Source: Henckelia pumila (taxonomy: Eukaryota > Streptophyta > Magnoliopsida > Lamiales > Gesneriaceae). From it: a stretch of DNA of 64,000 nt. Shown piece after piece: positions 1-9,410 of the stretch (positions are counted from its first letter, which is position 1; each line of letters begins with the position of its first letter). The stretch covers positions 81,134,151 through 81,198,150 of the forward strand of contig NC_133120.1 of the NCBI RefSeq assembly GCF_033568475.1, written 5' to 3'. Under the pieces are notes generated by a model. It was not told the origin of the DNA, made no database searches, and saw only the letters and a list, made by a program, of their open reading frames with translations. The translations under genes were made by a program, and so were the position numbers.

Positions 1-123
1 TTAAATATCTTTTTTCGGTGCATATATGTATGGGCATATATGTACATATTTTATTTAGTAGGTATAAAAAAAAAAAAAAATTTTCCGCATATTTATTTAT
101 TAGAGATTTAGGGTCGTTTCAGT

Positions 124-135
124 TGGTATCAGAGC
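124..135 (+). other. Primer-binding site (tRNA-iMet type)
   Basis: TGGTATCAGAGC, two bases after the LTR end, is complementary to the 3' end of plant initiator methionine tRNA. It is the usual minus-strand primer site in chromovirus-type gypsy elements. Confidence 0.85.
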
Positions 136-270
136 ACGGTTCTTGGAGGGGTCACTACTGCTATGCGAGCTCAGAAATCCACGCTACCGGTCTGTAAGTT
201 TTAAGTGTTTATAGTATGATTTAATTTTTAGGATTTAAGTTAGCATTAATTTTAAACCACTTAGTTATGC

Positions 271-689
271 ATGGCGATTTACGTAAAGGAATATGGGGTG
301 ATGCAATATGCCTCGGAGACGAGTAGTCCTTAGGTGTGAAATTGGGTAAATTAAGATTTTGGTGCAGCTACTTGGAAATATTTTCCGCGTGCAGGGAGAA
401 TTCTAGTAGGAGGAAATTCCACGTGCGCGTTGCTAGATTCGGGAGTTACGCATTCGTTTATCTCCTTGGAGTTTATCAGACGGATAGACATTAAGCCCGA
501 GGTTGCTGAAACAGGGTATGATGTAACCATGCCGTCTGGACAGGTTCTTTCTACCACTAGTACCTGCAGAGGCTTAGGACGCGGGTCATACCGATGGTCA
601 GAGTCCAGTGGCTGAATCACTCGGAGGAGGAAGCTACTTGGGAGACCGAGGAGGATATGAGGACTCGCTACCCGGAGATGTTCGGGTAA
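271..689 (+). pseudogene. Collapsed gag-pol remnant
   Basis: The ATG at 271 opens the first gag-like codons of the Tekay family (compare the minus-strand element at 53380-63217). The sequence then jumps to the end of the gag-pol intron (acceptor CAG ending at 394), on into the protease active-site region (LLDSG, with the next residue V instead of A), and from about 575 directly into the last ~35 codons of pol, ending with TAA at 687-689. About 4 kb of gag, RT, RNase H and integrase is missing compared with the intact-length relative. The copy cannot encode a functional protein. Confidence 0.8.
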
Positions 690-1794
690 GTACTTTAATT
701 TCGGGGACGAAATTCAATTTAAGGGGGGGAGAATTGTAACACCCGGTATTTTTAATTACATAAATCCGCCTGCATAATTAGGATATTTAATTATTTAAAT
801 TTATGATTTATGGGTTAAATAATTTTGTGAATTATTTATGCATGATTTAAGTTATTTTTTTAAGCATTTAAACCATAATTAGGGATTTTTATGATTTTTT
901 TGTATTTTTATTATTTAATCGCGTAGACGGGACCGTGGACGGACGGGATGACAACTTTCGAGCCAAATTATTTTATGAGCCTTTTTGGAGCCTTAAAATA
1001 TTATTTTGAGTTTTATTATCTCAAAATTTTAAGTATTTAATTTTATTTAATTTTAGGGGTCATTTTTATCCAAAATTAGCCAAAATAATGATTTTTAATT
1101 ATCTTTAAAATTCCCCTAATTCTTAATTTCGGGATTTTATAAATTTTAATTTAAGTTTCTGATTTAAATTTTTATTAGAATGTTTAAATTTTATATTATT
1201 CTATTTATTAACCTAAAAACCTATTTCCTTAATTATTAAAACCTAAATCTACCCAACCCCACCCAAACCTCACGTCACTCTCAAACTTCAGCCGCCACCC
1301 CCACTCATTTCCTTCATCCTCTCGACCCAGCAAACCCAGAAAGCCATAGCCAAGGATCGTGAAGCTCCAAGAGTCCCGTATTTGCGTTCCGTCGTCCCGA
1401 AGCCCGTCGTACACGCTTGTTGCTCTATAAATCGGTGAAAGGCATGATTTTCTTTCAACTTTTCGTGCCAATCAGATATCTATATTGTGTTGATGGTTTA
1501 TGCATTAAAGCTTTCGAATTATTTCAGAAAAGGGTTGAAGGGTTCGAATTTTTCCATGCTTTGCTTCATGTTCACGTTTTTTTGATATAGATTGGTCAAG
1601 GGCTGTTGGCAGATGTTCCTTGGGTCTGGTAGGGGCCTTGGGGTCGAACCATGACCGGGCTAAGGCTGGGTTGGGGCTCGGCCGAACAGGGTTAGGCTAG
1701 AAGGGCAAGAGGAGCGCAGGTTAGGGTTTCGGGATTATGGGTTCGGCTCGGTGGTTCCTGGTTGCATGAGGGTTGGGGCCTGGCTGGGTTAGGT

Positions 1795-1881
1795 CCGCCC
1801 GGACGTGGGCTACGTCCGGGCGGCGGCGCTCCGGCCAGGGGCGGCCGGAGCCGGCCGACAGCAGGCCAAGAGGGCCTGCTG
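1795..1881 (+). repeat. GC-rich triple hairpin in LTR
   Basis: There are three consecutive perfect inverted repeats. The first is 1795-1823, stem CCGCCCGGACGT with 5-nt loop. The second is 1828-1851, stem GCTCCGGCC with 6-nt loop. The third is 1859-1881, stem CAGCAGGCC with 5-nt loop. Equivalent triads occur at 20508-20594 and, inverted, at 54883-54969 and 62039-62125. The first stem here has a different sequence from the other copies but still pairs. Confidence 0.8.
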
Positions 1882-2612
1882 CTCACGGCCGAGAGGCAAT
1901 GGGAGAGGGGGGATCGGGTTGGGCTAGGTTAGGGGTCTGGGTCGGGTCTGAGTGGTCCGGGTTGGATCGGTTAGGTAGTGGGTCGGGTTAGTGAGTCCGG
2001 GTCCGAGTTTGGTGGGCCGGGCTCGAGTATTTTATTTTTAAAGTATTTTACAAATTTATGTGTTTTTGAGTCAAATAAATTGAAATAAAATTATTTGGAC
2101 TCCCAAATAATTTTTTTTGGACTTTTAAAATTTTAATTAAGTTAGTCCATTAATTTTATGGGCTTTTGAGCCCATAAAAGTTATTGGGTCAGTCTATGGG
2201 TTTTTGGGCCCATTGGGCCAGTTTAAGTGTTATTGGGCTTAGTGTAATTTTAATGGGCTTTATTAATTTAATTGGGCTTAGAATAATTATTTGGGCTTAA
2301 AGTTTGAAATAATGGGCTTAAGTATGTTAATGGGCCAGATTTAAGTTAATGGGCTTGTGTGTAGGGCCAGCAGTCCAGGACCATCCATGAGAAAATTTGC
2401 ATGTGTCCTGAATATATATTTAATTATTTATATGCATTTAAGTTATTTTAATATTTATATGTTAGTAAGAAATTAAATTAAATATATATGATGGACACAC
2501 ATTTTATTCAAGTACATGCATTCATGAAATAATATTTTATGCATGATTTAATGTTTAAGTTGAGCAATAAAAATATTTTATGTTGGAAGTTGAAGTAGTG
2601 TGACAATTTAAG

Positions 2613-2675
2613 GGGGATTCGTCCCCATATGATTGAAGGGCAGTTTACTGCCAATTTAAGAGGTGATTCGTCACC
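2613..2675 (+). repeat. Small hairpin set with TTCG loops in LTR
   Basis: Three short perfect hairpins: GGGGA-TTCG-TCCCC (2613-2626), GGCAG-TTTA-CTGCC (2639-2652) and GGTGA-TTCG-TCACC (2662-2675). The set recurs at 21317-21385, and in a rearranged form with a covarying stem at 54082-54144 on the minus strand. Confidence 0.75.
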
Positions 2676-3367
2676 GGCCACGTACGTAGGTTTCCACGCT
2701 GATCAGTATTTAATGTATGATTTAAGGTTACACTACGGATACAACCATGCTATGTTAGAAAATAAATTGCTCAATATCGTTATGTATTATGTTATGTATT
2801 ATGTTTATTTAAGTAAGTTATGTTATGTAATTTTTAAGCATGCTCATTCATGTATATGTATGTATTAGTATTAAATTGGTTTAAATTATTTTAAACCCTT
2901 GTTATGTTAGCATGTTGGGCCTCTAGGCTCACTACACTGGTATGGTGCAGGTGAGTACGTTGAGGATGACATTGTACCCACCGGAGGCGAGGACGTATGA
3001 GCATGCATGCAGTGGCCCCGTGACCGTGAAATATTCTGAGTCGCTATGCATGTTTTTGTTTTTGTCAGCATGATACATTTTTATTATTTTCAGTGATTGA
3101 GGGTCTAGAATATTTATTTAATATTTTCAGTGCATGCAAACTTTTATTTACTTATGCAGTATATTTTTAATTAATGTCTGACTCAGATATTTATTATATT
3201 TTTAAGAAGGCATTTTTTTTATTTAAGTATTTAATTGTTTATTCATTTTAAATATCTTTTTTCGGTGCATATATGTATGGGCATATATGTACATATTTTA
3301 TTTAGTAGGTATAAAAAAAAAAAAAAATTTCCGCATATTTATTTATTAGAGATTTAGGGTCGTTTCA

Positions 3368-5072
3368 GTCTGCTTCCTCTTTGCTGTGCACAATTCCTTC
3401 AAAAACTTTGCGTATCGAGGTACCTGCTTAATGGCATCTAACAACGGAATATTCACCTCATATCTACGAAAAGTTTCATAAAGATCTTTTATCCCTTCAT
3501 CTTTTCTAGATTCCTTAAGTGCTAAGGGAAAAGAGGCAACATGCTTATATTCAAAAAGGGGAGGAAACTTACCTCTTGACGCTTCTTCCATAGATGTTTC
3601 TCCATCAGTCGCCTTCAGTTCTTCTTGTGGCTTCTCCTTGGTTGAAGCCTCCACTTCTTTTTCCTTGATCTTCAACTCTTTCCCATTCCTTAAAGTAATT
3701 GCACTTGCGTTTTCTCTTGGGTTCGGAATTGTCTGAGATGGTAAAGCATTGGAGTGTTGTGCTTCCAGCTTATTGATGGCGGTGGAGAGCTGTCCCATCT
3801 GGGTATTCAAGTTTTGAATACTTGTTCTGGTTTCCTGTTGAAAAGCTACAGTGTTAGTAGCAAGATCTTTAACGATATTTTCAAGAAACTCACCTGGATT
3901 TGGAATTTGAGGACGCTGCTGCTGTTGAGGATACGACGGCCTATAAGTTTGATTGTGCGGTGGAGCTTGAGTCCCCGATTGATTTGCTTGGGGGTTTCCA
4001 TATCTCAGATTCGGATGATCCTTCCAACCAGGATTGTATGTGTTGGAATAAGGATCATATTTCCGCTGTGATGGTCCAGAAAATCCTCCAGTAGCATTGA
4101 CCTGTTCAACCGAATCTTCTTGAATTATGGGACACATATCAGTAGCGTGTCCCACTGCAGCACAAATTCCACATGCCTTTGCAGTCTGTCCATTCCCTAC
4201 AGCTATTTGACGCACAAGAGACGTAAATTCAATTAATTGTTGCTCAAGGGAAGAGACATTTACCTCGTTTTTCTTCTTTTGTACATGCTCATTCCTGATG
4301 GTGTCAAATTGTTGAGAATTGGCAGCCATATTCTCTATCAGATTCCTCGCTTGTACCGGAGTTTTGTCCACAAAAATGCCTCCACTGGATGCGTCTAGCA
4401 TACTCCTGTCATGAGGTAACAAACCTTCATAGCAAAATTGTATTAATTGATTTTCACTTATCTGGTGTTGCGGACAGCTAGCTCAAAGCTTCTTGAACCG
4501 CTCCCAGTATTCATGCAGTGATTCCCCGGAGTATTGCTTGATTCCATAGATTTCTTTCCGGATGTTCGCAACGCTGGAAAGTATTTCTCCAAGAAAGTTC
4601 TTTTCATTTCTGTCCAAGTCGTGATAGACCCAGAGGGCAAGTAGTATAGCCAATCCTTAGCAGCACTCTTCAAAGAGAAAGGAAAAGCTCTCAGCTGAAT
4701 CTGCTCCTCTGTCACTCCATGGGGTTTCATACTCGTGCAGACCACGTGAAATTCCATCAAGTGTTTATTTGGATCCTCACCTGCAAGACCATGAAAGGAA
4801 GGTAGTAAGTGAATTAATCCAGACTTAAGCTCAAAAGTTGCATTATTTTCTAATGTGGGAAAAGTAATGCATAAAGGTTGTTGATTGGGATCAGGAGTGC
4901 CCAATTGTCTTAGAATCAGGTTAGCATTGGCAGCCATCTCTTCTTCTGGAAAAGCAGCTCGAGCAACGGCTTCTTGTTGTTGCCTACGGAGTTCTCTCCT
5001 TCGCCTATGCAAAGTTCTTTTAATCTCCGGATCGTAGAGAAAGTCTTCTTCAGCAAAATCACCTGAAAGCAT
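3368..5072 (-). pseudogene. Athila-like gag, frameshifted and truncated
   Basis: The N-terminal part (4570-5072) has the retrotransposon gag fold signature of this group (an FHGLAGEDPNKHL-type motif, then the KDWLYYLP and FLEKYFP motifs). Near 4570 the frame shifts. The correct frame continues towards 4422 and carries one stop (TGA at about 4485). The C-terminal part (3368-4422) has a zinc knuckle C-x2-C-x4-H-x4-C (CGICAAVGHATDMC), a Pro/Gln-rich stretch and the ITLRNGKEL motif typical of Athila gag. At 3368 the reading frame runs into the inserted LTR. Gag would package element RNA, but one frameshift, one stop and the insertion make this copy non-functional. Confidence 0.85.
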
Positions 5073-5166
5073 GAACTAGAGAAAACTAGAAACAAAGAAA
5101 AGAGAAGAGAGTGAGATTAAACAAAATAAAATAACAAATAAAAAGAACACAAAAAATTACATCATT

Positions 5167-5183
5167 TCCCGGCAACAGCGCCA
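5167..5183 (-). other. Primer-binding site (tRNA-Asp type) of Athila-like element
   Basis: On the minus strand it reads TGGCGCTGTTGCCGGGA, the characteristic Athila/Tat-group primer site. It lies just inside the LTR end at 5189. Confidence 0.75.
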
Positions 5184-5188
5184 AAATT

Positions 5189-6480
5189 TGGTAGCGCTTA
5201 ATCGTGTCACGCCCAAATTACCCAACTCAATCAGATAATCACTAAAAATGTAGTAGTGTGAGTAGGGATCGTTCCCACGAGGAAAGGTAAATTTAATGTG
5301 TCCTAAGTAAACAAAAGGGGGTTTTGAGATTTGAGGTTAACTACTAAAAAATTTAAGCAATTAAATATTCAAATTATCACTATCATGCAAGAATGAAAAT
5401 TAAATTGGAGAAATCAATAAGAGACGAGACTTGGTATCGGTTGACTATACCCTTGATATTCATTCATTCAATCATCGATTCCCTAAAAATAATTAATCCT
5501 ATTAAATATTCGTCATTGAAAATCAAATTCCCATTTCACCTTAATTTTAGTTAATTAGAAAACAGCATTCTAGATTAACCCTTACCAATAAATTAACCCA
5601 GATAACAGCAATCTAGATTTAAATCCACGGTAGCATTCAAACTAGTAAAACTGACGAACCTAGACAACACAAACACCATCGGTTGTATTTAGCCTAGTCA
5701 ATAATTGATCCTACAATTTAATAAATTCAACAGCAGAAAATATCAAACGTAGTTGCTTCGCAAATTAGATTATTCAAACAATTATGGATTTGAATTTTAA
5801 TTTAGCTATAGCTTGCAAAACAAAATCCTAAGATGGCCAATCCTAAAATCTCGCATACAAACATGAAATAAACCAGATCAAATATTGATACTTAACAAGG
5901 ATTAAACATTACAAATCGAATCTCATGAATAAAATATATCAAGGTTTCGTCTTCCTCAACCAAGTATTAAAACTTAGCCACAACGATTCGTGAAAATTCA
6001 AGAATAATTCAAAGAAAAGAAGAAAACTTGAGAGAAAATTGAAGAACAAAACCTAGCCTCCAAGAGAGATTCTTAAAATCTGATAATAATCTCCATAAAA
6101 CGGAATTAAAAGCTTAATAAAGCCTAGAGGCTAAAATAACAAAGTTTCCAAAAATATAAAATTCTTTCCGGATCGCGACGTCCGCTCGATCGGTAAACAT
6201 TGGCCGATCGAGCGGCCAAAATATCCCAAGGCTACTGACTTCAAAACTTGCGCGCCGCTCGATCGGTAAACTTCTGCAGATCGAGCGGCCAAACATTCTT
6301 CAGAAATTCCAGCATTTCTATGACTCCAAAGTTCCTTCCAAATCTCCGCAAAGATGCACAACCTAACCACAAAACCGAGAAACCAATCATGCAAACACGG
6401 AAAATGCAATATGAACAAAATGCAACAATAAAACATGTAAACAAATGCAAAAAGACAACAAAATAACACTAACAAATGCA
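5189..6480 (-). repeat. 5' LTR of Athila-like element (outer end uncertain)
   Basis: The inner end is the TG/CA terminus at 5189-5190 next to the primer-binding site. The body is AT-rich with no ORF. It contains two tandem hairpins at 6182-6289. No clear outer terminus or target duplication is visible. Confidence 0.6.
6182..6289. repeat. Two tandem GATCGAGCGG hairpins
   Basis: 6182-6215 has a perfect 12-bp stem (CCGCTCGATCGG). 6254-6289 has an 11-bp stem (GCCGCTCGATC). Both have 10- to 14-nt AT-rich loops and share the left arm, but the second has diverged at the stem tip. Confidence 0.7.
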
Positions 6481-8966
6481 ATAAAAACATAACTATCAAT
6501 GATACATAATAAATAATATATATACATGCATGTCCTAAATACATAGCTCATGGTCATCTCATAACATAACATACATACTCATAACATAATCATCATGCAT
6601 CATAATTAGGGCATATCATAATTTAAAAACTCTGAAGGTTATATCCATGTCGTGTGACCGTGTAAGTGATTGATTAATCAAAGAACCAACGTACGTGGCG
6701 GTGGGATCTCCACCTCGCCCCTTCACCAGGCTGACCCTGGATCCGTAGGCAAATCATCATAACATATGGAAAGGCAATCGGGCCCCAGTATCCCGACTCT
6801 CAGTCCCGTACTCTATGGAAAGGGCTCCGGGCCTAGGTATCCCATCCCCAATCCCGTATTTGTCACACACCCACTTCAACTTCCTTAAAATATTTTTCAT
6901 GTCAATCTTCATACATATACATATATCATCATGCACATACATAAAAATTCTTCATGATCTTATTTTCATAAAAAAAATTCCGTAAATATATATTTAATTA
7001 TTTTATATAAAAATATAATACTTTTACATACTTAAAATATTCATGCAAGAATTAAATATATATTTACGGACTATGCATATTTTTCATGGATTGGTTCAGA
7101 CTGCTGAGTTCTTAGACTTAGGCCCATAAACTTCTAGACTGGCCCAATTATTCAAATTAAGCCCATTAACTTAAATTTAGCCCAAATAATTTATTTAAGC
7201 ACCTTAGTACATCCCTGGACCATTAGTGAACCCAAGCCCATTAATCACCTAGACTGGCCCAATGAGCCCAATTTACCAAAAACTAGCTCAATAACTTTCA
7301 TGGGCCCTAGACCCATAAAAATTATTCGACTTACTTAAATAATTATTTAAGCCCAATTAAATAAAACTCATGTAGCCCATTTATTTATCAATTTAGACTT
7401 AAGCCTATTTAAACACTTAAGCTAATAATTAACTTAAAAATAAAATACCCGAGCCCAACTAATACAACCTGGACCCGGATCCAAATAACTTGACCCGTGA
7501 CATTTTAGACCCGACCCAAACCCTAAAACCCAAGCCCGACCCACCTAAACACAAGACACAACCCTAGCCTTCTTTTCCCTAAGCCCAACTCGCGGCAGCC
7601 CTGAGCGGCTTAATAAAATCTGATCGTGCTGCCTTCTCCGACTACCTTTGGCCGTGAAACCACTGCCCGTACTTAGCCAACATCTAGAAGGCTCTAACAC
7701 AACAAATTTGAACTCAAACCAAGCCCTGTAGAAGGAGAACAAACCAAAACAATCTACCCCTAGTTCCTGCTCACGCGCAGAATGAGAGCCGCCACTTCAG
7801 GCCATTCGTCCGCCCATCTCCGGCCACCACCGACCGGATAACCACCTTTAATACCTTCCTCTCTGTCTTGCAGTTCTAACCCAACTAGAACCAAGCCTAA
7901 ACTCGCCATGTGAACCAAGAACGAGCCATTTTTCTAAAACTGCTCAATCTGAGATATGTTGTGCATTAGAAGCAAAAGGCTTTGTTTCCAGCCTGTTAAA
8001 CCCATAAAACCCGACCAAGCTCGACCCTAGAGACCCTAACACACCCACCTAGCCATGCACCAGCAGCCTTGACCGAACCATATCAGAAAAACGAGAAAAA
8101 CGTGAGAAAGCATGGAAAAGAACGTATACGGTTTAACATGGTTGCATATTCTTCATAAAAATCGAACACACATGCAATATCAAATGATTTCATGTAATAT
8201 CAGAATATTATGACCTAAATGGTGGCCAATAAGAGAATTCAAACGTGCCTTGGATGATTTTCGAAGCAAAAAACGTGAATATGACGCGTACGGCGATCAC
8301 CGGGAAGAACGGCCTTCAAAACTTCGATTAAATCTTCAAAGTGCTCGTGTGTGCTGTGAGTTTTCTGCTGGAAACATGATGAAAAGATGGAGATGGCCAC
8401 TAGGGTAGTTTTAACGTGAATAAGATTGATTAAAATAGGCTAAATAAAATTATTTGGTAATTATCTTATATATTTAGATTTTTGGGTAGATAATACATCA
8501 TGTTAATATAAATATAAAAAATTTAAAAATCTTAAAATTAAATATATTCTGATAAATTTTCGTAATATGTATTTGTATAATTTTAAAACTCCTAAAAAGC
8601 ATTTAAAATAGATTATTTTTGTGAAAATTGGTTTCATAAATATTTAGATATATAAAAACTATTATTTTTTTGAAATAATACCTTAAAATAATATTTTAAG
8701 ACTAATAAAATTGTCATAAAAATATTTAGAATAAAATTTATATATCTCGTCCATCCACGGTCCCGCCTATACGATCGAAAAACACAAATTCTAAAAACCT
8801 CATAAATATCATAAATGCAGGTTAAATGATAAAAATAATATTTAAATCATGCAAATAAATTCACATATTTCACATAAAGTCATTTAACCTATTTTCTAAA
8901 TTTTAAAACAATTAAGTGTCCTAATTATGCATGCGGGTTTACGTAAACAAATTTCCGGGCGTTACA
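6480..8966 (-). repeat. Isolated Ty3/gypsy LTR, different family (LTR family C)
   Basis: The right end on the minus strand starts TGTAACGCCCGG, the usual start of these LTRs, at 8966. The body shares an overall plan with family A: a region rich in AGCCCA (TGGGCT on the minus strand), a GC-rich middle and a conserved GGGACCGTGGA motif at 8748-8777. No primer-binding site is found at its inner end and no polypurine tract at 8967, so it looks like a solo or truncated LTR. The left limit is estimated, with short CAAAT matches at about 6442-6477 and 8967-8971. ORFs inside are short and have no recognisable domain. Confidence 0.65.
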
Positions 8967-9092
8967 CAAATGACTTGAATTCATGTGGTATCAAATTTCC
9001 TCCCCAACTCAAAAAAAAAAAGCATATATTAATTATTTAGAAGAAGATGATGATGATCGCACTACAACAAATATGGTAATAGACAACACTAC

Positions 9093-9410
9093 AAAGACAA
9101 CGGATTTTTGCCAAAACCGTTGTCTTTTATTCTTTGACAACGGTTTTAATGAAAACTGTTGTCTTTGATCTTTTTTTTTTATAAAAGACAACGGTTTTTA
9201 AAAAACCGTTGTCTTTGAGGAGTAAAAGACAACGGTTTTTAAAAATCGTTGTCTATAAGCGGTTTTTTTAATATCTACGACAATGGTTTTTACAAACCGT
9301 TGTGTATGAGCGCTTTTTTTTATATCTACGACAACGGTTTTACAAACCGTTGTTTATAAGCTTGTTTTTAAGTATCTATCACAACAGTTGTTTTAAACCG
9401 TTGTCTTTGA
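9093..9410. repeat. Left subterminal repeats of CACTA element
   Basis: About six inverted pairs of ACAACGGTTTT and AAACCGTTGTC lie in short tandem hairpin units with AT-rich spacers. In CACTA elements such arrays bind the transposase. Confidence 0.8.

Larger units (their letters stand above)
1..3367 (+). mobile_element. Internally deleted Ty3/gypsy (Tekay/Del-like) retrotransposon, 5' end outside window
   Basis: The end of a 5' LTR (to 121, ending TTTCA) is followed by an initiator-Met-type primer-binding site, a collapsed internal region of only 613 bp, a polypurine tract (about 719-733) and a full 3' LTR (735-3367, TG...CA). The first 121 bases are almost identical to the last 121 bases of the 3' LTR, as expected for paired LTRs. 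The internal region jumps from the gag start to protease and then to the last codons of pol, so the copy is non-autonomous. It sits in the gag region of an Athila-like element that resumes at 3368. The upstream target-site duplication is outside the window. Confidence 0.9.
735..3367 (+). repeat. 3' LTR of Tekay-like element, 2633 bp (LTR family A)
   Basis: It starts TGTAACACCC just after a G-rich polypurine tract and ends GGGTCGTTTCA. The same family forms the LTRs at 19416-22085, 53380-56061 and 60537-63217. It contains a GC-rich triple hairpin (1795-1881), a second hairpin set (2613-2675), a dense run of TGGGCY motifs (about 2150-2370) and a long A tract near the 3' end. Short ORFs inside it have no recognisable domain and are not conserved between copies. 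Confidence 0.92.
3368..6480 (-). mobile_element. Athila-like Ty3/gypsy remnant (gag + 5' LTR)
   Basis: On the minus strand, a 5' LTR (5189 to about 6480) is followed by a tRNA-Asp-type primer-binding site and a decayed gag. The Tekay-like element ending at 3367 interrupts it downstream of gag, so protease and pol are not in this window. The outer LTR limit is not sharp, because another gypsy LTR abuts it at about 6450-6500. Confidence 0.75.

Noticed and set aside
124-135. tRNA-like sequence near LTR ends
   Set aside because: Only the 12-nt complement of a tRNA 3' end is present; these are primer-binding sites, not tRNA genes.
6131-6544. 137-codon hydrophobic minus-strand ORF
   Set aside because: It straddles the LTR hairpins and the LTR/LTR boundary, and its composition follows AT-rich DNA; no domain.
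9093-9410. Array of short regular repeats resembling a CRISPR or tandem satellite
   Set aside because: Units are imperfect inverted ACAACGG/CCGTTGT pairs next to a CACTA terminus, as expected for transposon subterminal repeats; the genome is eukaryotic.
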